Under the pieces are notes generated by a model. It saw only the letters and a list, made by a program, of their open reading frames with translations, was not told the origin of the DNA and searched no databases. From NCBI GenBank assembly GCA_050944055.1, contig JBMNQI010000090.1:1-5704 (forward strand): DNA of 5,704 nucleotides. Reading direction: 5' to 3'. Below are positions 1-5,608 of this stretch, piece after piece. A program made the position numbers and the translations under genes. The DNA comes from JBMNQI01 sp050944055 (lineage in GTDB: Bacteria > Bacillota > Clostridia > Oscillospirales > Oscillospiraceae). Numbering within the stretch: the stretch's first letter is position 1; every line of letters begins with the position of its first letter.

Positions 1-1019
1 GAGGAGCCTATGCCTGAAAAATCCGCCTTATAGGGGTCAAAAGCGTCCGCCATTCCCATTGATTTAAGTATATCGCTCATCTCCGCCGAGTATTCGCTCT
101 CAAACTTCGGCATGCCCGCATTTACCTGGACTGATTGGGCGTTTCCAATCGTATTCATAAGCTTTTCGCCGGTAAGCGACGAAATATAGTCGGATAGAGA
201 CATACCCTCGTTCGGGAGCAGTGCGGCAAATGCGTATTCGCCGCCTGCATAGTATTTTATGAACCCTGCGGCGCTGCCGTCGTCAAGATATCTGTTTTCC
301 TCAGAATACATCATCTTGACGCTCCTCTCTGCGCCGCTTATGGCTGTGAAGACGCCGTCCCGCACGTCGTTTTCATTATATATGTCCTGCCATTCAGCGT
401 CAAACGAAAGAGCGTTAATCAAGTACATAACGGCGTCGTCCGGGATAGATTCAAGTATGCTGTCAATCATTCCGTCCGTATTCTCTTTTACCCAATTATT
501 TATGTTCTTAAGCGCAGCGTCGTCAAAGGCGGACTTATAGACCGGCGCGCCGTAGTAGTCGGCGTTTGTCTGGAGGAAGTCCTGCTCGACGCTGAGCCTG
601 TCCCCGTCCCTTATCCAGATAGAGTTAGCTAGAGCCAGCTTATTCTTGCCTTCGCCGGGGAGGCTCTCCATATAGGCGTGAAGGTACTCGTTGAGCTCGG
701 GAACGGAAAGGCCGAAAACCTCTTCCATTTGCCTGAGCGTCTCCTCCTTCGCGCCGTTTGCGGTCATGCCCAGAGCGCAGAGGACTGAAACGGGGGAAAC
801 AAGCGAGTTTTTATCAGCAGACGCGCTGTTTTGGAACAGGCTGACGGCAAAGTCCGCGATTGCTTCAGATGAGCCGAGGTCGACGTCCGTATTTACAGCA
901 GCGGGTTTTATTCCTGCCATCAGGTCAATATCCGTGGCTTTAGCCCGAACGGCGCAGCCGGTCAGTGTGGAAAGCCCAAGCGCGAGGCTCAGCGCGGCCG
1001 CGACGATATGTTTAAACAT
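1..1019 (-). CDS. Serpin-family protease inhibitor, predicted lipoprotein (partial, C-terminus outside window)
   Basis: The frame is open for 339 codons from an ATG at 1019 to the left edge, so the 3' end is missing. Residues 1-22 form a lipoprotein signal peptide: FKH, a hydrophobic core, then the lipobox LTGC with C22 as the expected lipidated cysteine. From about residue 50 the serpin fold is recognisable. Visible blocks are NSLVSPVSVLCALGMTANGA (71-90), NNWVKENTDGMI (174-185), LINALSFDAEW (200-210), FAALLPNEGMSL (264-275), MPKFESEYS (303-311) and MGMADAFDPYKADFSGI (321-337). Serpins are suicide-substrate inhibitors, usually of serine proteases. Members usually run 370-400 residues, so roughly 70-80 residues are missing. 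These include the hinge and reactive-centre loop, so neither inhibitory status nor target protease can be judged. An AAGGAG ribosome site at 1027-1032, 7 nt from the ATG, supports this start. A terminator upstream implies its own promoter. Family assignment is very secure; surface anchoring is inferred from the lipobox. Confidence 0.95.
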   Translation of the reverse strand, partial: MFKHIVAAALSLALGLSTLTGCAVRAKATDIDLMAGIKPAAVNTDVDLGSSEAIADFAVSLFQNSASADKNSLVSPVSVLCALGMTANGAKEETLRQMEEVFGLSVPELNEYLHAYMESLPGEGKNKLALANSIWIRDGDRLSVEQDFLQTNADYYGAPVYKSAFDDAALKNINNWVKENTDGMIDSILESIPDDAVMYLINALSFDAEWQDIYNENDVRDGVFTAISGAERSVKMMYSEENRYLDDGSAAGFIKYYAGGEYAFAALLPNEGMSLSDYISSLTGEKLMNTIGNAQSVQVNAGMPKFESEYSAEMSDILKSMGMADAFDPYKADFSGIGS

Positions 1020-1044
1020 AATCCTTCTCCTTCCGTGATCGGTT

Positions 1045-1073
1045 ATTGTACTCGCATTTATAGACGCATAAAA
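1045..1073 (-). promoter_or_regulatory. Candidate promoter for the serpin gene
   Basis: On the minus strand a TACAAT -10 hexamer (1045-1050) lies 17 bp from a poor -35 match, TTTTAT (1068-1073). It would start transcription near 1038, leaving a short leader of about 19 nt that contains the AAGGAG ribosome site at 1027-1032. The main argument is position: a strong terminator lies just upstream, so the serpin needs a promoter in 1020-1128. The -35 is weak, so an activator or an alternative sigma factor is possible. Confidence 0.35.
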
Positions 1074-1128
1074 ACGTCCGTTGTTCCGTCAGGAGCGTTT
1101 TCCCGGAAGCGGCCGCGTAATTGCCTGT

Positions 1129-1167
1129 AAAAAGGCGGTACCCGCCTCCGGCTCAGGCAGGTACCGC
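1129..1167 (-). terminator. Strong rho-independent terminator after the stalk-domain gene
   Basis: Read on the minus strand, GCGGTACC pairs perfectly with GGTACCGC, and TGCCT pairs with AGGCG through one G-U wobble. This makes a 13-bp stem (arms at 1155-1167 and 1135-1147) with a 7-nt loop, followed after one C by five T residues (1129-1133). The wobble is a C/A mismatch when read on the plus strand, and the T run exists only on the minus strand, so the direction is clear. The hairpin begins about 20 bp after the TAA of the stalk-domain gene and would end the minus-strand transcript. Confidence 0.93.
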
Positions 1168-1186
1168 TCTTATTGTGCGCCTGTGC

Positions 1187-2818
1187 TTAAGACTTGAAAG
1201 CCATGGCCAAATCCGAAGACGCGGAGTCCGGCTCATAGAGCGAACCATATATATCCTCAATAGCAATGACTGTGCTGCCTTCGGGCGGGGCCTTCGGGAC
1301 GGGCTCGTTCGTTTCGGATACTACGCCATTGTATTCGATGACAAGATTCATCACGTCATTTTCCTGAATCTCGAGCTTCAGCTTTACGCTCTCCTCCGAA
1401 AGCGAGAAGGATATGCGCAGCTCTTGTATGGGGGAAGGATATTCAGTATCGGCCTTTTCCTGCAGCGCGAGTTCTCCTGATGCCGAAACCTTGCCGTTTA
1501 TCTCGGTGATATTAAGTGAAATATTAAACTCTTCAAAAGTATCCCTGAAATCTTCGGCATCGTACTCGGTGTAATCTTCTCCGTATATTGCGGCTAGGAA
1601 AGCCTCGCAGCTCTCCAAGTTCATGTTGAGCTTCCACGTGTTTCCGCTTTTTGTGAACATACTGTCGGAGAGAACCGCGATTGAATTGGCCGCGTCCATT
1701 ATGTTTGCGTATGTAAATACGTTAGCGGATGCGCATGAGATATCATAAATAAGCGAACCCAGAGTATATTCGGCTGACGACAGGTATGAATACCAGTCTT
1801 CACCGTAAAGCTGACTGTAAATATCGGTAATTGCCCCCATGTATTCGCTTCCGAATAAAATCCACGTGTTTTCGTCGGCGACCATGCCCAGAGACTTGAA
1901 TATGTTCGATTTTATATATAGGCATTCCTCGTCCAGGTTAAGAATCATATCCATGGACAGATTGGACATGCTTTCGAATATCTTCAGAGCCTCCTCGTCT
2001 GCATAAAAACCAGGGTCATCCGCTGCCAGCTCACCCAGGAATGCGATCAGTTTACCGAGGTCGGCGGTCAATGTAATTTTCTGATTAAGCCCGTTCTGTA
2101 TAGCGTCAATATTCATTGTCACATCTACCGTCCGGCCGCTGCCGTCTGGAGTCAGGTCCGTGTAGCTGATAAGCAGGTCCATAGCGGCCTTATATGTCTT
2201 TTCCGCGTCTCTGCCGGAGCCTATTGTGAAAACTTTATTGATTACAGAATAGTTTTTGTCTATCTCGGAGACGATTGACGAGCGGTTGAGTATTACCGCC
2301 GTCTCATAATCCGAGTCCCAGAAAACGTCATATCCTGCCAGCTCGCAAATGCCTCTTACCGGCACATATGTCGTCCCGTTTTTCACATAGGGCGCGCAGT
2401 CCAAATTGAAACTAAACGCTTCGCCGTTTTTTACCGCCGCGACTTCAGTCGAGCCTGCTTTGAGATTCATACCTACGCCGTTAAGAACAGCTGTCACAAG
2501 CTTTGTGGGCGGATCGTATTTTACCTGCCCGCCCTGGGCTTCAACAAAAGCGCGCAGCGGGACCATTGTTTTTCCGAGGCAGTATTCAGGCCGAGCGTCG
2601 GGGAAGCTTATGTATCTGCCGTTCACCATAACGGCGAGGCCTTCCTCCGTGCCTCCCATCGAAACGCGGTTCTCACTTACAATATCCCGCCAGTAGGATT
2701 CGTAGTCGAAATCATTACTCTCTTCAAAAGAAGTTTCACCTGTATTAGCCGCGTAAGCGGCGCCGGGGACAGCTACTGCAAGAATCAGGGCCAACAAAAC
2801 CGAAATAACTCGCTTCAA
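1187..2818 (-). CDS. Secreted copper-amine-oxidase N-terminal (stalk) domain protein with an uncharacterised C-terminal region
   Basis: This 543-residue protein has a Sec signal peptide: KR, a hydrophobic core at about 4-20, then AYA|A with likely cleavage after residue 23. Residues about 62-177 match the copper amine oxidase N-terminal domain, which in Bacillota occurs in many non-oxidase surface proteins. Its two half-repeats are visible: MVPLRAFVEAQGGQVKYD (85-102) and YVPVRGICELAGYDVFWD (151-168). No amine oxidase catalytic domain follows, so an oxidase call would be wrong. Residues 190-543 are acidic and alternate beta-like strands (VDVTMNID at 231-238, LSMDMILNLD at 287-296, TWKLNMNL at 394-401, ELRISFSLS at 466-474) with helical stretches. 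I do not recognise this part; a lipid- or ligand-binding half-barrel is a guess. The motif YGED(W/Y)xxY occurs at 338 and 412. The start is TTG, supported by a very strong ribosome site. It is last in the cluster before a terminator. Confidence 0.9.
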   Translation of the reverse strand: MKRVISVLLALILAVAVPGAAYAANTGETSFEESNDFDYESYWRDIVSENRVSMGGTEEGLAVMVNGRYISFPDARPEYCLGKTMVPLRAFVEAQGGQVKYDPPTKLVTAVLNGVGMNLKAGSTEVAAVKNGEAFSFNLDCAPYVKNGTTYVPVRGICELAGYDVFWDSDYETAVILNRSSIVSEIDKNYSVINKVFTIGSGRDAEKTYKAAMDLLISYTDLTPDGSGRTVDVTMNIDAIQNGLNQKITLTADLGKLIAFLGELAADDPGFYADEEALKIFESMSNLSMDMILNLDEECLYIKSNIFKSLGMVADENTWILFGSEYMGAITDIYSQLYGEDWYSYLSSAEYTLGSLIYDISCASANVFTYANIMDAANSIAVLSDSMFTKSGNTWKLNMNLESCEAFLAAIYGEDYTEYDAEDFRDTFEEFNISLNITEINGKVSASGELALQEKADTEYPSPIQELRISFSLSEESVKLKLEIQENDVMNLVIEYNGVVSETNEPVPKAPPEGSTVIAIEDIYGSLYEPDSASSDLAMAFKS

Positions 2819-2823
2819 TTTTT

Positions 2824-2832
2824 CTCCTCCTT
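2824..2832 (-). promoter_or_regulatory. Ribosome binding site that fixes the TTG start of the stalk-domain gene
   Basis: On the minus strand AAGGAGGAG lies at 2832-2824, with its GGAGG core 7 nt upstream of a TTG at 2818-2816. The signal peptide begins immediately at that TTG (residues MKRVISVLLA when TTG is read as Met). The near-perfect Shine-Dalgarno sequence and the complete signal peptide together make TTG the real start. Confidence 0.88.
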
Positions 2833-2915
2833 AATAATAGTTTTTGGCGTTCGGATAAATAATTGCATGTGGCGGGGGAGCCGCATTCGCGTACTGGTCT
2901 TTATAGACAAATAAG

Positions 2916-3950
2916 TCATTCCGTACACGTTATATACTCTTCCAGGAGCCTGCGGGTTTCCACCAGATCGGGCACAAGCACCGCCATGCCGCGTATAATA
3001 GCCGGGGAAAACGTGCCGTCCGCCGGTATCCTGTATTGCTCGATTCCGTCAATACCGCCGGTTAAAACCGTATAGGCGTAATTGAGTATGTCCTGCTTGC
3101 TTAAGTCGGTTGTGAGATAGGGCAGCATCTCGTCGAGTAGCCGCAATTCCTCCCTCGTATCGAGTGAAAGCACCTTATTTATTACCTGCGTCAGCACGGT
3201 CCTCTGGCGTTCTGTCCTCTCGTAATCGTCGTTGCCGACTTTGCGTATTCGGGAATAGGCCAGCGCCTGCTCCCCGTCCATGTGATTGACACCGGCCGTC
3301 AGGCTCCAGCCGTGGTCGTAATTCATGGAATGCGCTTCTTCGCCTGTGATTTCGATATCGACGCCGCCCAGCAGGTCTATAATGTTTATGAAACCCTCAA
3401 AATCAACCTCAATATTGCCGACGGGCCTGACGCCGAAATTTGTCTCTATCGTACTGTCCAGCAGCTCCATCCCGCCGAACGCGTAAGCCGCGTTGATGCG
3501 GTTGTCGCTGTATCCGGGAATCCGGACATACATATCGCGCATAAGGGAAATGAGCTTGACCTTGTGATCCTTAAGCCCGTAGCTGAAGAGGATCATGGTG
3601 TCGGACCTCTGGCGCGGCTCTCCCTCTCTCCTGTCCTGCCCGATCAGCAGTATATTAATAACGTCGGCGGAGGTTATCGGCTCGACAGAATCAGGCCAGA
3701 TTACGTCTTCCGGCTCCATCACCTTCGCATTTATACCGAAATCGCCCCGGCCGCCGTCTTCGCCGGGGCTCAGGGTCTCGAACGTTTCGTCACGGGGGGC
3801 AACTGTCGCCTTCGGGTCGTATGATTTAATCTTTGACAGCTCCGCGTAAATGAAAACTGCAGCCGAAACAAATGCCGCGAATATCAATACACAGATTGTA
3901 ACAATGAATTTTTTCAGGCGCCCGGTCTTCTTCTCAGGCTTATTTCTCAT
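2916..3950 (-). CDS. LytR-CpsA-Psr (LCP) family cell-wall glycopolymer transferase
   Basis: LCP enzymes move polyprenyl-phosphate-linked polymers such as teichoic acids or capsule onto peptidoglycan at the outer face of the membrane. The 344-residue protein has a short basic cytoplasmic tail (KKTGRLKK), one membrane segment at about 15-36, an acidic linker to about residue 95, and then the LCP domain. The family's conserved residues are present: NILLIGQDRR (99-108) with RSD at 115-117, SLMRDMYVRIPG (135-146) with R138 and D139, RINAAYAFGG (151-160), DFEGFINIIDLLGGVDIEI (183-201), and MDGEQALAYSRIRK (224-237) followed by DDYERTERQR (241-250). All expected phosphate-binding Arg and Asp positions appear intact, so it should be active. 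The linker and overall length are normal for the family. Its ribosome site AAAGGA (3959-3964) sits 8 nt from the ATG and 16 bp of spacer separate it from the preceding gene, so the two are almost certainly co-transcribed. Which polymer it transfers cannot be read from sequence. Confidence 0.96.
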   Translation of the reverse strand: MRNKPEKKTGRLKKFIVTICVLIFAAFVSAAVFIYAELSKIKSYDPKATVAPRDETFETLSPGEDGGRGDFGINAKVMEPEDVIWPDSVEPITSADVINILLIGQDRREGEPRQRSDTMILFSYGLKDHKVKLISLMRDMYVRIPGYSDNRINAAYAFGGMELLDSTIETNFGVRPVGNIEVDFEGFINIIDLLGGVDIEITGEEAHSMNYDHGWSLTAGVNHMDGEQALAYSRIRKVGNDDYERTERQRTVLTQVINKVLSLDTREELRLLDEMLPYLTTDLSKQDILNYAYTVLTGGIDGIEQYRIPADGTFSPAIIRGMAVLVPDLVETRRLLEEYITCTE

Positions 3951-3966
3951 GTAATTAATCCTTTGC

Positions 3967-5223
3967 TCAGGATTTTTTTATCCCGCAGTTTGTATTTCCG
4001 TAGAAAACGCAGCTGTTTGACACATATATATTGTCCGGCCTTACGCCCTCGCCGATCAAAAGGCCGTACTTCTGGGATTTTATATCACGATTGTCCGCAA
4101 AGCAACAGTTTTCAAACGTAATGTTTTTTACTGCCGCCGTGAAATCGTCATTGTCCACTATTGCGCCGACGTAGTAGTTGTTGAATATATTGCTGTCTGC
4201 CACAATAATATCCTCAATCCCCCTGGACTGATAGCTTCCGACAAGCGCGATGCCGTAGCAATAGTTTTCAAAAACCGAAAGCTTCTTAAGCAAGACGCCG
4301 GTAACGTCCCGCTCGATCTGCAGCCCGTACCTGTTGTGCGATAATTCGGTTCCTTCCACCGCTATGCCGGACGCGTTGTATGCGTATATGCCGTTTGAGC
4401 CGTTTCCGCTGCATACGCAATTGATGATGGAAACCTCTCTTATCGTTTCGCAGTACCCTGAGATGACTATGCCTGAAGAAGCGTTGCCTGTACATTGCGT
4501 ATTAATAATTTCAATGTCTTCCGCTATCTGATCCTCGTTCGGCTCAATATCAATGCCGACTCCGGGGTTTGTACCGTTCGTATTTGAGAACACGCTGTTT
4601 TTTACGGTGACGTTTGACGCGTCCGTAATAGACAGGCCCTGCCGCCTATTGTTATGTGAAACCACGTTTTCTATCGTAATATTTCTGACGGCCATATCCG
4701 CCGCCCCGGTCGGGCTGCCGACATATATCCCGTCTCCCCAGAAATCGCTGATTCTGACGTTTTTCACCGTGACGTTGCTGGATTTGTAAACAATCTGAAT
4801 ACCCATGCCTCTCTGGCCTGAGCTGCCTAGGTGCCTGTATCTCTCCCCGACGATGCTCCCGCCCGAGACGACGACATTGCTCGCGTTTTCTATATTGATG
4901 AGGCTATGGCAGTCCTTGGCCGACGCAATAGCCTTAAGCACCGCCCCGTCGCTCATGGCCAGCGTCTGATTTGAGTGAAGCTGAAGAGAGACGTCTACAT
5001 TTATCATATAGGTTCCGTCCGGCACATAGACCTTCTCGGACGAATCGAGGGCAGCCTGTATGGCCTTTGTGTCATCAGTCTTTCCGTCTCCCTTTGCACC
5101 GAAGTCTTTTACGCTTACAGCCCGAAAGGTCCCGTCCTGCCCGGAGGCCAGCGCGCCCGCGAACATTAACTGGGACACAAGCGCGGCGCAGATTATCAAA
5201 ACGGCGAGCTTTAGCAGTTTCAT
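3967..5223 (-). CDS. Secreted right-handed parallel beta-helix protein, pectate-lyase superfamily
   Basis: With the ATG at 5223 this is 418 residues. It has a Sec signal peptide (KLLK, hydrophobic core, ALA|S with cleavage near residue 26). It opens with the classic N-cap VKDFGAKGDGKTDDTKAIQ (38-56) of pectate-lyase/polygalacturonase-like helices and VYVPDGTY (65-72). From about residue 110 to the end it consists of beta-helix coils of the NVTVKNVRISDFWGDGIYVG type (150-169). NVTVKNSVFSN and GVGIDIEPNE (221-230) follow. Such proteins bind or cleave polysaccharides, or epimerise their sugars. Acidic residues D160, D164, D225 and E227 are candidates for function, but no family-specific catalytic set is certain, so lyase, hydrolase, epimerase or pure binding remain open. 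There are about ten cysteines after the signal peptide, many in the coils. An upstream in-frame ATG at 5247 would add eight residues but lacks a ribosome site. It is the promoter-proximal gene of the minus-strand cluster. Confidence 0.92.
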   Translation of the reverse strand: MKLLKLAVLIICAALVSQLMFAGALASGQDGTFRAVSVKDFGAKGDGKTDDTKAIQAALDSSEKVYVPDGTYMINVDVSLQLHSNQTLAMSDGAVLKAIASAKDCHSLINIENASNVVVSGGSIVGERYRHLGSSGQRGMGIQIVYKSSNVTVKNVRISDFWGDGIYVGSPTGAADMAVRNITIENVVSHNNRRQGLSITDASNVTVKNSVFSNTNGTNPGVGIDIEPNEDQIAEDIEIINTQCTGNASSGIVISGYCETIREVSIINCVCSGNGSNGIYAYNASGIAVEGTELSHNRYGLQIERDVTGVLLKKLSVFENYCYGIALVGSYQSRGIEDIIVADSNIFNNYYVGAIVDNDDFTAAVKNITFENCCFADNRDIKSQKYGLLIGEGVRPDNIYVSNSCVFYGNTNCGIKKS

Positions 5224-5229
5224 GTCCAT

Positions 5230-5234
5230 ACCTC
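5230..5234 (-). promoter_or_regulatory. Ribosome binding site deciding the beta-helix gene start
   Basis: GAGGT on the minus strand (5234-5230) lies 6 nt upstream of the ATG at 5223-5221, whose product begins MKLLKLAVLI, a compact signal peptide. The ATG at 5229 directly abuts this site, and the ATG at 5247 is preceded by no Shine-Dalgarno-like sequence. The start at 5223 is therefore preferred over 5247. Confidence 0.7.
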
Positions 5235-5294
5235 GTCCGACAGTCATTGAGAAATATACGGGTGGCGGGCTTCATGGAAATATTATACTCCGTA

Positions 5295-5323
5295 ATTTTA
5301 TAATATAAATGAAAATATTGCAA
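5295..5323 (-). promoter_or_regulatory. Candidate sigma-A-type promoter for the minus-strand cluster
   Basis: On the minus strand TTGCAA (5318-5323) and TAAAAT (5295-5300) are separated by 17 bp. Predicted start is near 5288, giving a leader of about 65 nt before the ATG at 5223. The surroundings are strongly AT-rich, which suits a promoter but also yields chance -10 matches; TATAAT at 5282-5287 is an alternative with a poor -35. This promoter would drive the beta-helix and LCP genes and, by read-through, probably the stalk-domain gene. Confidence 0.5.
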
Positions 5324-5429
5324 CTTTTTAGCCGAATCTCTTGCTGATTCAACAGAAATATTAAAAATATAACCGAAACTGTTAGTATTTTCGCATGAAC
5401 CGTCAGATCCAGGCGTACGCTGAAGCTAT

Positions 5430-5467
5430 AAGGCCGGGCGGCGCCAAAAGGCCGCGCGGCCTTGCGC
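5430..5467. repeat. GC-rich 13-bp tandem repeat with an embedded 16-bp perfect palindrome
   Basis: AAGGCCGGGCGGC (5430-5442) is repeated 18 bp later as AAGGCCGCGCGGC (5448-5460), 12 of 13 bases identical. The second copy begins a perfect palindrome, AAGGCCGCGCGGCCTT (5448-5463), flanked by GCGC at 5441-5444 and 5464-5467 that can extend the stem across a 3-nt bulge. AAGGCCG at 5430-5436 can pair instead with CGGCCTT at 5457-5463, so two hairpins compete. It lies about 70-105 bp upstream of the strong plus-strand promoter. No proper T run follows on either strand, so an operator or regulatory structure is likelier than a terminator. Confidence 0.7.
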
Positions 5468-5482
5468 AAAAATCAGGATTTT

Positions 5483-5511
5483 TTGGGGAAAAAGGGAAGC
5501 TTTTGTATACT
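5483..5511 (+). promoter_or_regulatory. Weak second promoter candidate toward the Wzz-like gene
   Basis: TTGGGG (5483-5488) and TATACT (5506-5511) are 17 bp apart. The -10 matches consensus at 5 of 6 positions, but the -35 matches only in TTG. It would start near 5518, just upstream of the stronger promoter, and could be an auxiliary start or a chance match. Confidence 0.25.
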
Positions 5512-5534
5512 TATAGGTAAAAGAAACAATCTGA

Positions 5535-5563
5535 TTGACATTAATTTTAAACTCATATAATAT
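5535..5563 (+). promoter_or_regulatory. Strong sigma-A-type promoter for the polysaccharide operon
   Basis: A perfect TTGACA (5535-5540) is followed by either TATAAT (5556-5561, 15-bp spacer) or the overlapping TAATAT (5558-5563, ideal 17-bp spacer). The spacer is AT-rich. Transcription should begin near 5568-5570, giving a leader of about 40 nt to the ATG at 5609. This is the best promoter match in the window and implies strong basal expression unless repressed. Confidence 0.82.
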
Positions 5564-5608
5564 CAGAATGGAAATAATTTACAGGAGCTAGGAAAAGGTG
5601 CTGGGAAT

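Larger units (their letters stand above)
5248..5608. other. Divergent intergenic control region
   Basis: These 361 bp between the divergent beta-helix and Wzz-like genes hold no convincing gene. The half near the minus-strand gene (about 5275-5395) is very AT-rich and contains the minus-strand promoter candidate. The middle (5430-5467) is a sharp GC-rich island with a repeated, palindromic motif. The right part (5480-5608) holds one weak and one strong plus-strand promoter candidate and a leader of about 40 nt. The short minus-strand frame at 5272-5469 crosses these elements and has no ribosome site, so I treat it as non-coding. Confidence 0.7.

Noticed and set aside
994..1116. Two GCGGCCGC palindromes (994-1001 and 1109-1116)
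   Set aside because: One lies in the serpin signal-peptide codons (Ala-rich) and the other in the spacer; they lack shared flanking sequence and look like chance.
1187..2818. Calling the stalk-domain protein a copper amine oxidase
   Set aside because: Only the small N-terminal domain is present; the catalytic domain with its topaquinone tyrosine and copper-binding histidines is absent.
2898..2926. Promoter for the stalk-domain gene (TATAAA on the minus strand near the LCP stop codon)
   Set aside because: The hexamer 17 bp upstream (GTGTAC) does not resemble a -35, so read-through from the cluster promoter explains expression more simply.
3282..3824. Plus-strand frame of 180 codons
   Set aside because: It lies antisense inside the LCP gene, whose conserved motifs are intact; this is a shadow frame produced by codon bias.
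5277..5363. Repeated GAAATATTA (5277-5285 and 5355-5363)
   Set aside because: Short AT-rich matches are expected by chance in this AT-rich stretch, and no regular spacing or symmetry was seen.
5272..5469. Minus-strand frame of 65 codons upstream of the beta-helix gene
   Set aside because: It has no ribosome site, runs through the GC-rich repeat and the predicted promoter, and its product has no recognisable features apart from a hydrophobic patch expected from AT-rich DNA.
5468..5484. AAAAATC-AG-GATTTTT inverted repeat followed by a T run, as a terminator
   Set aside because: The stem is all A/T apart from one G-C pair, the loop would be too tight, and no plus-strand gene lies upstream to be terminated.
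5568..5591. Seven-codon frame MEIIYRS at the predicted transcript start, as a leader peptide
   Set aside because: It would begin at the very 5' end of the transcript with no ribosome site, and its codons show no attenuation-like bias.
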